From a virus, in the IMG/VR virus record IMGVR_UViG_3300021364_000383, positions 1 to 24,727 of that record: 24,727 nt of DNA, one strand, 5' to 3'. The translations under genes and the position numbers were made by a program. This document shows, one piece after another, positions 1-6,890 of this stretch (position 1 is the stretch's first letter; the number at the start of each line of letters is the position of its first letter). The notes under the pieces were generated by a model, which was not told the DNA's origin, did not search any database, and saw only the letters and a program-made list of their open reading frames with translations.

Positions 1-810
1 GGAACAGATCCAATGCCATCTGTAGGTGCAGAAGTTGCATATGCAACCAGCACTGGTCCAGCAGTTACCTACCCAATCAAACCTTCGTTTGAGGAACTTG
101 ATGTTTCCGCTGATGTTGCCGCTCTAGTAGAAGGCACAGAACTCTCTGAAGAGTTCGCTGAGAAAGCAAAGACCATTTTTGAGGCTGCTGTCAAAGCGAA
201 AATCTCTGAAGAGTATGACAGACTTGTAGAACACTTCACCACTGAATTCGACAAGCATTTCACCGAAGCTAAGAGTGAAATGGCAGAAGAAGTCAACGGT
301 ACTGTGAACTACGCCATCGGTCAATGGATGGAGCAAAACCAAGTTGCTGTTGACCGTGGAATCAGAAATGAGATTACTTCAGACTTCATTGCAGGTCTCA
401 AGGGTCTCTTTGAAGAGCACTACATTTCTATCCCCGACGAGAAAGTCGATGTGGTAGAAGGTATGGCAGAATCTATTCGTGAAATGGAAGAGCGTCTTGA
501 CGAACAGGTTAAGGCAAATGTGAAACTACAAAATCGTCTTAATGAGACTGCAAAAACAAATATTCTGAACACTGTTTCGGAAGGACTAGCAGATACTCAG
601 AAAGAAAAACTCGCAGCACTCGCTGAGGGTCTAGAGTTCGTTTCTGAAGAATCGTTCTCCAAGAAGGTTACTACCATCAAGGAGTCCTATTTCAAGGAAG
701 CAGCTGCACCTCAAAGTGAGGTTGCTGATGAAACTCCAGTCGAAGGAGCAGGCGAAGAGGTAACTCCAGCAATGGCACAATACCTCAACGCACTCAATCG
801 CTGGTCCTGA
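1..810 (+). CDS. gp22: Prohead core scaffold protein gp22 (5' end outside window)
   Basis: This is the internal scaffold of the T4-type prohead; in T4 it forms the core around which gp23 assembles and is then degraded by protease gp21. Similarity to T4 gp22 is visible in two blocks: WMEQNQVAVDRGI (T4 has WLAENKLAVDKGI) and DTQKEKLAALAEGL near the C terminus (T4 has ESQKEKVSALVEGI). The protein is highly charged, rich in Glu and Lys and predicted mostly helical or coiled, as expected for a scaffold. The frame stays open to base 1 ahead of the first ATG at 13, so the true start is probably upstream and the gene is 5'-truncated here; an internal start at 13 (265 aa, close to T4 length) cannot be excluded. 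Gene 23 follows after a 40-base gap. Confidence 0.88.
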   Translation, partial: GTDPMPSVGAEVAYATSTGPAVTYPIKPSFEELDVSADVAALVEGTELSEEFAEKAKTIFEAAVKAKISEEYDRLVEHFTTEFDKHFTEAKSEMAEEVNGTVNYAIGQWMEQNQVAVDRGIRNEITSDFIAGLKGLFEEHYISIPDEKVDVVEGMAESIREMEERLDEQVKANVKLQNRLNETAKTNILNTVSEGLADTQKEKLAALAEGLEFVSEESFSKKVTTIKESYFKEAAAPQSEVADETPVEGAGEEVTPAMAQYLNALNRWS

Positions 811-811
811 T

Positions 812-819
812 TATAAATT
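812..819 (+). promoter_or_regulatory. Candidate T4-type late promoter for gp23
   Basis: TATAAATT in the gap between gp22 and gp23 matches the T4 late -10 box TATAAATA at 7 of 8 positions. It lies about 30 bases upstream of the gp23 start, leaving room for a leader with a CGGAG ribosome-binding site at 839-843. A gp55-dependent late promoter in front of the major capsid gene is expected from T4 biology; the assignment here is by match and position only. Confidence 0.5.
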
Positions 820-850
820 AAATCCCTATTTTTTCTAACGGAGCAAGCAA

Positions 851-2275
851 ATGTTTAACGCTAAAGCTCTAACAGAAAAGTGGTCTCCTGTTCTAAGTCA
901 TGAGGGCGCAGGCTCTATCAAAGACAACTATAGAAAGGATGTTACCGCTGTTCTGCTAGAGAACACAGAAAATGCCATGCGCGAAGAGCGTGGTATGATT
1001 AATGAGGCATCCAACACTGTTGGTGCTATCGGCACTAACGCACTATCTGGTTCTGGTCTTGACACCAAAACTGGTGGTCTAGCAGGTTTCGACCCTGTAA
1101 TGATCGGCATGATCCGCCGTGCAATGCCTAACCTAGTTGCATATGACATCTGTGGTGTCCAGCCTATGTCTGGTCCTACTGGTCTCATTTTCGCAATGAA
1201 GTCCCACTACCAAGAGAACGGTGCTGCACTTCGTGCTGGTTCCGAGGCACTCTACAACGAGCCTGACACCAACTTCTCTGGTAACTCTCAGGGTCCTGCA
1301 GCATACAACGATCCCGTATCTCCTCTTGGCGACGGCGGTACAACTGATGCTAACCCTGGTCTCCTCAACGACGCAACTGGCGGCGGTACTACTGCTGGCA
1401 ACTACGAGCGTCAAGCAGGTAACATCGCAAGAGAAGACGCTGAAACTCTAGGATCGGGTTCTACCCTATTCAACGAGATGAGCTTCAGCATCGAGAAGAC
1501 TTCTGTCACTGCTAAGACAAGAGCACTCAAGGCAGAGTACACTCTCGAACTCGCTCAAGACCTTAAGGCAATCCACGGTCTTGACGCTGAGCAAGAACTC
1601 GCTAACCTTCTTTCTAGTGAGATCCTTGCTGAAATCAACCGCGAAGTTGTTCGTACTGTTTACACCGTTGCTAAGCAAGGTGCTCAAAACAATGTTGCTA
1701 ACGCTGGCGTATTTGACCTCGACGTTGACTCCAACGGCAGATGGTCGGTTGAAAAGTTCAAGGGACTTATGTTCCAGATTGAAAGAGATGCTAACGCTAT
1801 CGCGCAGCAAACTCGTAGAGGAAAGGGCAACTTCATCATCACTTCTGCTGATGTTGCTTCCGCACTCGCTATGTCTGGCACCCTCGACTATTCCTCTGGT
1901 CTAACTGGCGCTGGTGGTCCTTCCATCGGTGAAGTTGATGACACTGGTAACCTCCTAGTAGGCACCATGAACGGTAGAATCAAGGTCTATGTTGACCCTT
2001 ACTCTGCTAATGTCAGCAACACCCACTACTATGTTGTAGGTTATAAGGGTTCCTCGCCATATGACGCAGGACTCTTCTACTGCCCATATGTACCCCTCCA
2101 GATGCTACGCAGCATCGATCCTAGCACCTTCCAGCCTAAGATTGGCTTCAAGACCCGCTACGGTATGGTTGCTAACCCATTCGTTGTACAGTCCAACGGC
2201 ACACCTGATGCTGAAGCACTTACACACAACCGTAACCAATACTACAGAAGAGTTCGCGTTGCGAACCTTACCTGA
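851..2275 (+). CDS. gp23: Major capsid protein gp23
   Basis: Precursor of the main hexameric capsid shell protein, 474 aa. The strongest signature is the conserved N-terminal block around residues 83-115, RRAMPNLVAYDICGVQPM followed by PTG, nearly identical to T4 gp23 (RRAIPNLIAFDICGVQPM). T4 gp23 is cut by prohead protease after LTE; here the run MINE at residues 49-52 sits at the equivalent place and is the likely maturation site (inference). A Gly/Asn-rich segment at about 140-200 probably corresponds to an insertion-domain or surface loop. The start at 851 is preceded by CGGAG at 839-843. Codons are regular and rich in GCT, GGT and AAC, as in highly expressed genes. A strong terminator follows directly, so gp23 mRNA may end there. 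Confidence 0.97.
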   Translation: MFNAKALTEKWSPVLSHEGAGSIKDNYRKDVTAVLLENTENAMREERGMINEASNTVGAIGTNALSGSGLDTKTGGLAGFDPVMIGMIRRAMPNLVAYDICGVQPMSGPTGLIFAMKSHYQENGAALRAGSEALYNEPDTNFSGNSQGPAAYNDPVSPLGDGGTTDANPGLLNDATGGGTTAGNYERQAGNIAREDAETLGSGSTLFNEMSFSIEKTSVTAKTRALKAEYTLELAQDLKAIHGLDAEQELANLLSSEILAEINREVVRTVYTVAKQGAQNNVANAGVFDLDVDSNGRWSVEKFKGLMFQIERDANAIAQQTRRGKGNFIITSADVASALAMSGTLDYSSGLTGAGGPSIGEVDDTGNLLVGTMNGRIKVYVDPYSANVSNTHYYVVGYKGSSPYDAGLFYCPYVPLQMLRSIDPSTFQPKIGFKTRYGMVANPFVVQSNGTPDAEALTHNRNQYYRRVRVANLT

Positions 2276-2297
2276 TATATTGTTACGATATCAAGAC

Positions 2298-2323
2298 GGG
2301 GGACCCACGGGTCCCCTTTTTTT
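2298..2323 (+). terminator. Rho-independent terminator after gp23
   Basis: A GC-rich stem GGGGACC (2299-2305) pairs with GGTCCCC (2310-2316) around a four-base loop and is followed by seven T residues (2317-2323). It sits 23 bases past the gp23 stop codon. It is a textbook intrinsic terminator and resembles the one after hsp20 (19645-19668), which has the same GGGGAC/GTCCCC stem. Confidence 0.93.
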
Positions 2324-2326
2324 GTG

Positions 2327-2334
2327 CTTAAATA
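2327..2334 (+). promoter_or_regulatory. Possible late promoter for the small-gene cluster
   Basis: CTTAAATA lies directly after the gp23 terminator and about 25 bases before the next start codon. It matches TATAAATA at 6 of 8 positions. Transcription restarting after the terminator would explain how the downstream small genes are expressed. Weak on sequence alone. Confidence 0.35.
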
Positions 2335-2359
2335 GAAGTATGTATCTTACGGTAATTTT

Positions 2360-2524
2360 ATGCCAAAAGGAAACATGAGAAAGGTTGACATAGAACCCAG
2401 GATCCTTAAACTAAAGACTGAGATCTATGAGGGAAAATACGATGGTGCCAGTGAGGAATGGCTCAATGGTGCTCATTACTCTTTGAATATGATTTTAAAT
2501 ATTCTACAAGAGTATAGTTCATGA
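2360..2524 (+). CDS. Small hypothetical protein, 54 aa
   Basis: A short gene starting at ATG 2360 and ending in an ATGA overlap with the next gene, which supports its reality. The product is soluble-looking, with a basic N-terminal third (RKVDIEPRILKLK), then EIYEGKYDGASEEW and a hydrophobic helix at the C terminus (SLNMILNILQEY). No enzyme motif or membrane segment is visible. A second in-frame ATG at 2375 is possible. I do not recognise a function; small proteins of this kind are common between gp23 and the UvsY/UvsW genes of cyanomyophages. Confidence 0.6.
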   Translation: MPKGNMRKVDIEPRILKLKTEIYEGKYDGASEEWLNGAHYSLNMILNILQEYSS

Positions 2525-2706
2525 ATCAATCATCATTGATTTTGTTGTTTTGTTTATCACCATTAGTGGTGATTTTTGTTGTTATGAAACTAGCTCTCTG
2601 GTTAACAGAGACTGCATCATTTCGCGCAAAGACTGAAGAGTTAAAGCGTATGCAACATGGACCTTATGAGTTCTACGACGAAGACGAAGAAGAAGATGAC
2701 TGGTAA
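2521..2706 (+). CDS. Small single-pass membrane protein, 61 aa
   Basis: The start overlaps the previous stop (ATGA), indicating translational coupling. Residues about 6-28 form one strongly hydrophobic transmembrane segment (LILLFCLSPLVVIFVV core). A charged helix (residues about 30-45) follows, and the protein ends in an acidic tail of Asp and Glu closing with Trp. Topology is probably N-out or periplasmic with the acidic tail in the cytoplasm, but this is not certain. No known family recognised. It is one of three adjacent tiny membrane proteins in this cluster. Confidence 0.6.
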   Translation: MNQSSLILLFCLSPLVVIFVVMKLALWLTETASFRAKTEELKRMQHGPYEFYDEDEEEDDW

Positions 2707-2860
2707 AGAATATCAACTACTATATAAAAGAATTTCTGTTATGAAAAATCAAACACTAATGGAAGAACCTTGTCCACTATACGAACCAGGATGGGAAGAT
2801 GTCACAAATTCGCCAGAGGATTGGGCAGATTTTTGGGAAAACGAAGACACCGATGAATAG
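2696..2860 (+). CDS. Small acidic hypothetical protein, 54 aa
   Basis: The frame is open from 2657, but ATG 2696 gives a short overlap with the upstream gene and is preceded by purine-rich sequence, so it is the preferred start; ATG 2741 would give 39 aa. The C-terminal half is rich in Trp, Pro and acidic residues (EPGWEDV, DWADFWENED), suggesting a small soluble binding protein. No family recognised and no catalytic motif seen. It ends in TAG and overlaps the next gene by eight bases. Confidence 0.5.
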   Translation: MTGKEYQLLYKRISVMKNQTLMEEPCPLYEPGWEDVTNSPEDWADFWENEDTDE

Positions 2861-3038
2861 TGTCACGAAAGAAGAAGTTCAGGAGATGATTGATGCTGCC
2901 ATACGACAACATAATCGTAATGCTTCAATTATCAGTATGTGTGTTGGTTGGGTTGTTCTCGCACTTTTTGCTGAGGGTCTTCTTCGACTCATTGGAGTAA
3001 TTCCTCCCCTATTGCCATGGTTGAAAATCACACTATAG
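2853..3038 (+). CDS. Small single-pass membrane protein, 61 aa
   Basis: ATG 2853 overlaps the end of the previous gene and is preferred over the longer open frame from 2799. The first 22 residues are polar and helical (KEEVQEMIDAAIRQHNRN), followed by a transmembrane segment at about 26-48 and a Pro-rich hydrophobic tail (GVIPPLLPW). The layout (short amphipathic helix, then one membrane helix) resembles small phage membrane proteins but shows no holin or antiholin signature that I can name. Function unknown. Confidence 0.55.
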   Translation: MNSVTKEEVQEMIDAAIRQHNRNASIISMCVGWVVLALFAEGLLRLIGVIPPLLPWLKITL

Positions 3039-3220
3039 AATGGATAGGAATTATTCTCCTATTCACATTTGGCATTACAATGATCTGTCAAGGTCACGCT
3101 ATTTTTCATGGTAAATATGGGTATAGGCATACGGAACGCGATAAGAAGCGTTCTGCGGATATTCGGAAACAACTGGAAGAAATCATCAATGCGAATGGAC
3201 ATTCTACAAAAGAGGATTAG
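3017..3220 (+). CDS. Small single-pass membrane protein, 67 aa
   Basis: Starts at ATG 3017 inside the end of the preceding gene (22-base overlap). Residues 8-27 form a transmembrane helix (IEWIGIILLFTFGITMI), followed by a basic cytoplasmic-looking region (RHTERDKKRSADIRKQ) and a helical end. By the positive-inside rule the C-terminal part would face the cytoplasm. Function unknown. It is the third tiny membrane protein in tandem, which makes a shared envelope-related role plausible but unproven. Confidence 0.55.
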   Translation: MVENHTIEWIGIILLFTFGITMICQGHAIFHGKYGYRHTERDKKRSADIRKQLEEIINANGHSTKED

Positions 3221-3371
3221 GCAGGTGGAAATAGCAGAGAAGATTGATGAAGCGATTAACGAATACTATTCGCTTCAGGGATTGCCTGTGCCAGATTGGA
3301 AACGGAAAAAAGATCCTCAGTGGTGGAGAGAATATCTTATCGAATTAGGTTTGGATCCAGACAACCCATAA
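3189..3371 (+). CDS. Small hypothetical protein, about 60 aa
   Basis: Soluble, with a helical start (EIAEKIDEAINEYYSLQG) and a basic, Trp-rich middle (VPDWKRKKDPQWWREYL). The start is uncertain: ATG 3189 or 3195 overlap the upstream gene, while GTG 3225 has an AGAGGA ribosome-binding site at 3211-3216 at good spacing and would give about 48 aa. The stop codon TAA (3369-3371) lies inside a late-promoter-like box. No family recognised. Confidence 0.5.
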   Translation: MRMDILQKRIRQVEIAEKIDEAINEYYSLQGLPVPDWKRKKDPQWWREYLIELGLDPDNP

Positions 3372-3374
3372 ATA
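3367..3374 (+). promoter_or_regulatory. Candidate late promoter for the tail-tube-like gene
   Basis: CATAAATA matches the T4 late box TATAAATA at 7 of 8 positions and contains the stop codon of the upstream gene. The next start codon is at 3397, preceded by GGGAAG (3386-3391) as ribosome-binding site. The spacing fits a structural gene with a short leader. Compare the perfect box at 16375-16382, which is placed the same way over a stop codon. Confidence 0.45.
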
Positions 3375-3396
3375 CTAAGTAGCTTGGGAAGTTGAC

Positions 3397-3918
3397 ATGT
3401 CTGCTGAATGGTACAAGGAGCAACCTAGTAATAGGAACTTCTTAAACCCTATTGGTTATCTCCTGAAACTGGAAAAGTTTGCGGGGGTAGATTTCTTTTG
3501 TCAAGCAGCAAACCTCCCCGATGTTACGATGCCAGTTACAGAGGTGCCAAGTCCTTTTAGGACTTTGCCTATTACCCCTGGTGGCGGAGTAGCATTCGGG
3601 GATTTTTCTGTGCGTTTTATTGTAGACGAAGATCTTAAAAATTATAATAGCATTCATAAGTGGATGCGTGACAATGGCAATGCTGATCAAATGAAGCGTG
3701 TCACATTAGAAGAAGACATCTATACAAATGGAAACCTACAGATCGTTACTAGTGCATACAACCCAGCATTCATTGTAGAGTTTAGAAATTTATTTCCAGT
3801 AGCACTCTCAGGTCTACAATTCGATGCTACAATAAGTGATGTAGAATATATTACTGCAGAGGTGACATTCAAACACCAGCAGTTCTTCATTCGTGATAAA
3901 TCAATGCAACCTTTATGA
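3397..3918 (+). CDS. Tail-tube-fold protein, T4 gp19-like
   Basis: 173 aa, close to T4 gp19 (about 163 aa). The N terminus places a short lead before a core reading YLLKLEKFAGVDFFCQAANLP, like the FQVEISYLGQNFTFQCKATALP region of gp19. The C-terminal block LFPVALSGLQFDATISDVEY, followed by TAEVTF, parallels gp19 LWPTNVGELQLD then TFEVTL. In T4 the tube fold is used by gp19 and by the initiators gp48 and gp54. In most cyanophages the main gp19 gene lies next to gp18 and gp20, outside this window, so this is probably a second tube-fold or baseplate-tube protein rather than the main tube subunit; this is inference. It has its own late-promoter-like box and overlaps uvsY by four bases. Confidence 0.65.
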   Translation: MSAEWYKEQPSNRNFLNPIGYLLKLEKFAGVDFFCQAANLPDVTMPVTEVPSPFRTLPITPGGGVAFGDFSVRFIVDEDLKNYNSIHKWMRDNGNADQMKRVTLEEDIYTNGNLQIVTSAYNPAFIVEFRNLFPVALSGLQFDATISDVEYITAEVTFKHQQFFIRDKSMQPL

Positions 3919-4388
3919 ACTTTGACTCTCTTCGTAATAAATTTGAAAAACTGAGAGAAGACTGGGCGGAAGATTCCTCTGTTGACTTTCAATTCAAGAA
4001 CAAACAATATAGCACAGATTTGGGAAAACTTGCGTTAGAGATCCCTTTTCAACATAATAAATACTTAAACCATTACACTGACATTCAGCAGATCAAAACC
4101 TCGCTGGAGTTTGAGATCCGCAAAGTGGTTAGAGATAAGCGTGAGTATTACTCTGGCGAAGCAGACGCTAAGACATACGCCGCTAAACCATTTGGATCTT
4201 CAATCAAGACTTCTGAAAAGATGAAAGTTTATCTAGAGTCTGATGACGAAATCATCAACCTAGAAGCAAAAATTAAATACCTGGATCAGATGCTTTACTT
4301 TCTGGATCAGGTTATGAAGCAAATCTCGAATAGAGGTTTTCAGATTAAGAGTGCCATTGAGTGGGAAAAATTTGTAAATGGACAATGA
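3915..4388 (+). CDS. uvsY: Recombination mediator UvsY
   Basis: 157 aa, slightly longer than T4 UvsY (137 aa). UvsY loads the UvsX recombinase onto single-stranded DNA coated with gp32. Similarity to T4 is visible in three blocks: REYYSGEAD (T4 LDYYSGRGD), KTSEKMKVYLESDDEIINLEAK cut down to the K-x-E-M-K-x-x-L-x-x-D pattern, and the C-terminal SNRGFQIKSAIEWEKF (T4 KSRGFAIKHIQDMRAF). The start overlaps the tail-tube-like gene (ATGA) and the end overlaps uvsW, so uvsY and uvsW are likely translated from the same message. The N terminus (about 35 residues) extends beyond the T4 protein. Confidence 0.9.
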   Translation: MNFDSLRNKFEKLREDWAEDSSVDFQFKNKQYSTDLGKLALEIPFQHNKYLNHYTDIQQIKTSLEFEIRKVVRDKREYYSGEADAKTYAAKPFGSSIKTSEKMKVYLESDDEIINLEAKIKYLDQMLYFLDQVMKQISNRGFQIKSAIEWEKFVNGQ

Positions 4389-5857
4389 TGACCACCCTGA
4401 GTATTAAGAAAAAGAACGAAGTCTACATTACTATTAATTCCAAGGAACCACATGTCCATCACGAGTTGGCGGACTACTTTACCTTTGAGGTTCCTGAAGC
4501 TAAGTTCTTAAAAAAGAATCCCAGATACAAATACTGGGATGGAACTATTCGCCTGTACTCCCCTGGTACAGGTGAGTTGTATCATGGTCTCATGAAGCAC
4601 CTACAAGTGTGGGCGGATGAGAGACAGTATACAATTGAATACGAAAAGAATGACTGGTACGGAGATGTATCTGACGATAATAAATTCGTGTCTCCTGCTG
4701 GCGTAAAAACTTTCATGGACAAAATTGTCCGATCAGAAATCAAACCTCGTGACTACCAATATCGCGCAGTCTACGAAGCTATTAAATACAATCGTAAACT
4801 ACTTCTTTCTCCTACGGGAAGTGGGAAGTCTCTGATGATCTATTCCCTCGTCAGATACTACACTGCTACCAGCAAGAAGACGCTCATCATCGTCCCTACT
4901 ACGTCCCTGGTAGAACAAATGGTCAATGACTTTAACGATTATGGGTGGAATGCGGACGACCATGTGCATAAGATATATTCGGGCAAAGATAAGAATACTG
5001 ATAAACCAATCATTATTTCCACCTGGCAATCAATCTACAAGTTCCCAAAAAGATACTTTGATGACATTGACTGTGTTATCGGTGATGAAGCACACCTATT
5101 TAAGTCCAAGTCACTCACTGGAATTATGACTAAACTACACAATGCTAAGTACCGTTTTGGTTTTACTGGAACACTTGATGGTAGCAAGACACACAAGTGG
5201 GTACTAGAAGGATTGTTTGGTGATTGTGAGCGTGTAACTAAAACAGACGATCTTATTAAAGAAGGTTACCTGTCTAAATTTAGGATCAAGGTTCTACTCT
5301 GTAAACATGCTCCGCAACATTTTGAATCATATCACGATGAGATGGAGTATCTAGTAACACATCCTGGTAGAAATAACTTAATTAAAAACCTAGTTAATGA
5401 TTTAAAAGGAAATACTCTTGTCCTCTTCAACTATGTAGAGAAGCACGGGGAACCACTTTTTGAGTTAATAAATAGCACTATAGACCCATCGCGCAAGATA
5501 TTCTTTGTGCATGGTGGTACTGATGTAGAAGACAGAGAGCAAGTTCGTCAGATTACCGAGACTGAGAACGATGCTATCATTATTGCATCTTACGGCACAT
5601 TTTCTACTGGTATCAATATCAAACGATTACACAATATTATTTTTGCTTCTCCCAGCAAGTCGCGCATTCGCAACCTCCAGTCTATCGGTAGAGTGCTAAG
5701 AAAAGGTGAAGGCAAAGATGTTGCTACCTTATATGATATCGCTGATGACATTGGCGGTCAGAATTATACACTCAAACATTTGAATGAAAGAGTTAACATT
5801 TACAATGAAGAGAACTTTAAGTATGAGGTTATAAAAGTAAACCTTAGAGCAAATTAA
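4385..5857 (+). CDS. uvsW: UvsW helicase (superfamily 2, branch migration)
   Basis: A RecG-like DNA/RNA helicase that unwinds R-loops and branched DNA, helping switch T4-type replication from origin-dependent to recombination-dependent initiation. The N-terminal domain (about 1-110) carries the NPRYKYWDGTIRLY block, like T4 NPRFRYGNWDGRIRLL. Walker A SPTGSGKS lies at residues 142-149 and the DEAH box at 234-237. In helicase domain 2, ASYGTFSTGINIKRLHNI and QSIGRVLRKG match motifs V and VI, with the arginine finger in the latter. Length is 490 aa (T4: 503). ATG 4385 overlaps the uvsY stop (ATGA) and is preferred over the open frame from 4361; ATG 4388 is the alternative. Confidence 0.96.
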   Translation: MMTTLSIKKKNEVYITINSKEPHVHHELADYFTFEVPEAKFLKKNPRYKYWDGTIRLYSPGTGELYHGLMKHLQVWADERQYTIEYEKNDWYGDVSDDNKFVSPAGVKTFMDKIVRSEIKPRDYQYRAVYEAIKYNRKLLLSPTGSGKSLMIYSLVRYYTATSKKTLIIVPTTSLVEQMVNDFNDYGWNADDHVHKIYSGKDKNTDKPIIISTWQSIYKFPKRYFDDIDCVIGDEAHLFKSKSLTGIMTKLHNAKYRFGFTGTLDGSKTHKWVLEGLFGDCERVTKTDDLIKEGYLSKFRIKVLLCKHAPQHFESYHDEMEYLVTHPGRNNLIKNLVNDLKGNTLVLFNYVEKHGEPLFELINSTIDPSRKIFFVHGGTDVEDREQVRQITETENDAIIIASYGTFSTGINIKRLHNIIFASPSKSRIRNLQSIGRVLRKGEGKDVATLYDIADDIGGQNYTLKHLNERVNIYNEENFKYEVIKVNLRAN

Positions 5858-5859
5858 AT

Positions 5860-6261
5860 ATGGAAGAAGAATTTTATGCAACTATCAAATTAGTTACAGG
5901 TGAAGAAATTGTTTCAAAAATTTGTTATCTAGCAGATGAAAACAAAATTCTATTAGAAAAACCTCTTCAAGTAGAAGAGGCAAAGCAAAGAAAGGGTCCA
6001 ATTGAAGTATCTGGATTTGCTTTGAAAGAATGGATTAGTGCATCTTTTGAAGAGATGTTTGTTATTGATAAAGGTAATTGTCTAACAATTATTGAAATCG
6101 ATGAAGTGATCCAAGAGTTCTATGAAAAGACTCTGAAAAAAATTGCCCTCCACAAAAACTATGCTGGAACAAAAGGCAAAAAGTTACCTAGGAACTCTGG
6201 TTACTTAGGTTCTATAGAAGAGAAGAAGAAATCTTTAGAAGATATATTTAATAAAAGCTAA
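5860..6261 (+). CDS. Sm-like fold small protein (family copy A)
   Basis: 133 aa, starting two bases after the uvsW stop. The first 75 residues show the pattern shared by four other genes in this window: a first strand with TGEE (IKLVTGEEIVSKI), a short turn, a second block LLEKPLQV, a later aromatic segment ALKEW and a final strand segment CLTIIEIDEV followed by a helix. This resembles the short bent-sheet Sm/LSm arrangement; as I recall, a cyanophage-like Sm protein structure has been described. Unlike the other copies it has a basic C-terminal extension (about residues 95-133: KKIALHKNYAGTKGKK). Sm/Hfq proteins bind RNA as rings, so an RNA role is plausible but inferred. AT-rich codon use compared with uvsW. 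Confidence 0.6.
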   Translation: MEEEFYATIKLVTGEEIVSKICYLADENKILLEKPLQVEEAKQRKGPIEVSGFALKEWISASFEEMFVIDKGNCLTIIEIDEVIQEFYEKTLKKIALHKNYAGTKGKKLPRNSGYLGSIEEKKKSLEDIFNKS

Positions 6262-6279
6262 TAGCTACTACTTCTCTTG

Positions 6280-6328
6280 AACCCTGACAGAGTTAGTCTA
6301 CTAAGTTTCTGAGCATTTGTCAAGGGTT
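6280..6328 (+). repeat. Inverted repeat overlapping the gp55 promoter
   Basis: AACCCTGACA (6280-6289) is complementary to TGTCA-A-GGGTT (6318-6328), ten pairs with one unpaired A at 6323 and a 28-base centre. The right arm runs into the -35 box of the gp55 promoter. No T-run follows, so it is a poor terminator. It could be an operator or a processing site. A second short palindrome, GTATC-ATG-GATAC, lies over the -10 at 6349-6361. Confidence 0.45.
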
Positions 6329-6355
6329 TACAAACAAACCATGTCGTGGTATCAT
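6327..6355 (+). promoter_or_regulatory. Sigma-70-type promoter for gp55
   Basis: TTTACA (6327-6332) and TATCAT (6350-6355) each match the host sigma-70 consensus at 5 of 6 positions, with an optimal 17-base spacer. Transcription would begin near 6362, giving a leader of about 20 bases before the gp55 ATG at 6381. A host-type promoter for a late sigma factor gene fits early or middle expression. The 119-base gap 6262-6380 holds this promoter and the inverted repeats, with no gene. Confidence 0.6.
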
Positions 6356-6380
6356 GGATACATGATAATGGTACAAAACC

Positions 6381-6890
6381 ATGGCATATGCAGTAATGGC
6401 AAAAAGAAAACAAACAGAGTATTACGTCAACAACAAAGAGTTCCTTGCTGCGATCACAGACTATCGGCAGAAGGTTCATGCCGCTAAGGAAGCAGGCAAT
6501 CCTCGCCCACGAGTCACCAACTACTTAGGTGAATGCTTTCTAAAGATCGCAACACATCTATCTTACAAACCAAACTTTGTCAATTACATGTTCCGTGAGG
6601 ACATGATCTGTGACGGCATTGAAAACTGCCTTCAGTATATTGACAACTTTGACCCAGAGAAGTCTAAGAATCCTTTCGCTTACTTCACTCAAATTATTTA
6701 CTATGCATTCTTGCGTAGGATCCAGAAGGAGAAAAAGCAACTAGAGATCAAAGGCAAGATCCTAGAGCGTTCTGGATATGATGAAGTTATGCATACCGAC
6801 ACATATGATGGTAGTATGTCTGGTATGAACGCTTCCTATTCTGACATGGGTAGCATTAAAGAAAATATTGAAACAAGAATGAATCGATGA
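6381..6890 (+). CDS. gp55: Late-transcription sigma factor gp55
   Basis: 169 aa; T4 gp55 has 185. It replaces the host sigma factor on RNA polymerase and recognises the TATAAATA late box. The match to T4 is clear in the N-terminal YYVNNKEFLAAITDYR (T4 YNYVNNKELLQAIIDWK), the DMICDGIENCLQYIDNFDPEKSKNPFAYFTQ core (key words DGIE, NFD, KNP.AY.TQ) and the RRIQKEKK basic helix. The C terminus (about residues 150-169, ending TRMNR) shows no obvious counterpart of the T4 hydrophobic clamp-binding tail SLDFLYE. No clear ribosome-binding site precedes ATG 6381, which lies in a small ATGGT/ACCAT hairpin (6368-6382); ATG 6396 is an alternative start. Confidence 0.93.
   Translation: MAYAVMAKRKQTEYYVNNKEFLAAITDYRQKVHAAKEAGNPRPRVTNYLGECFLKIATHLSYKPNFVNYMFREDMICDGIENCLQYIDNFDPEKSKNPFAYFTQIIYYAFLRRIQKEKKQLEIKGKILERSGYDEVMHTDTYDGSMSGMNASYSDMGSIKENIETRMNR

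Noticed and set aside
2385-2413. TTGACA as a -35 box inside the 54-aa gene
   Set aside because: The bases 17 positions downstream (AAACTA) are no -10 box; the hexamer encodes part of the protein.
4051-4066. ATAAATA inside uvsY as a late promoter
   Set aside because: It lies in the coding region and the following uvsW start is over 300 bases away; such AT-rich words are expected by chance.
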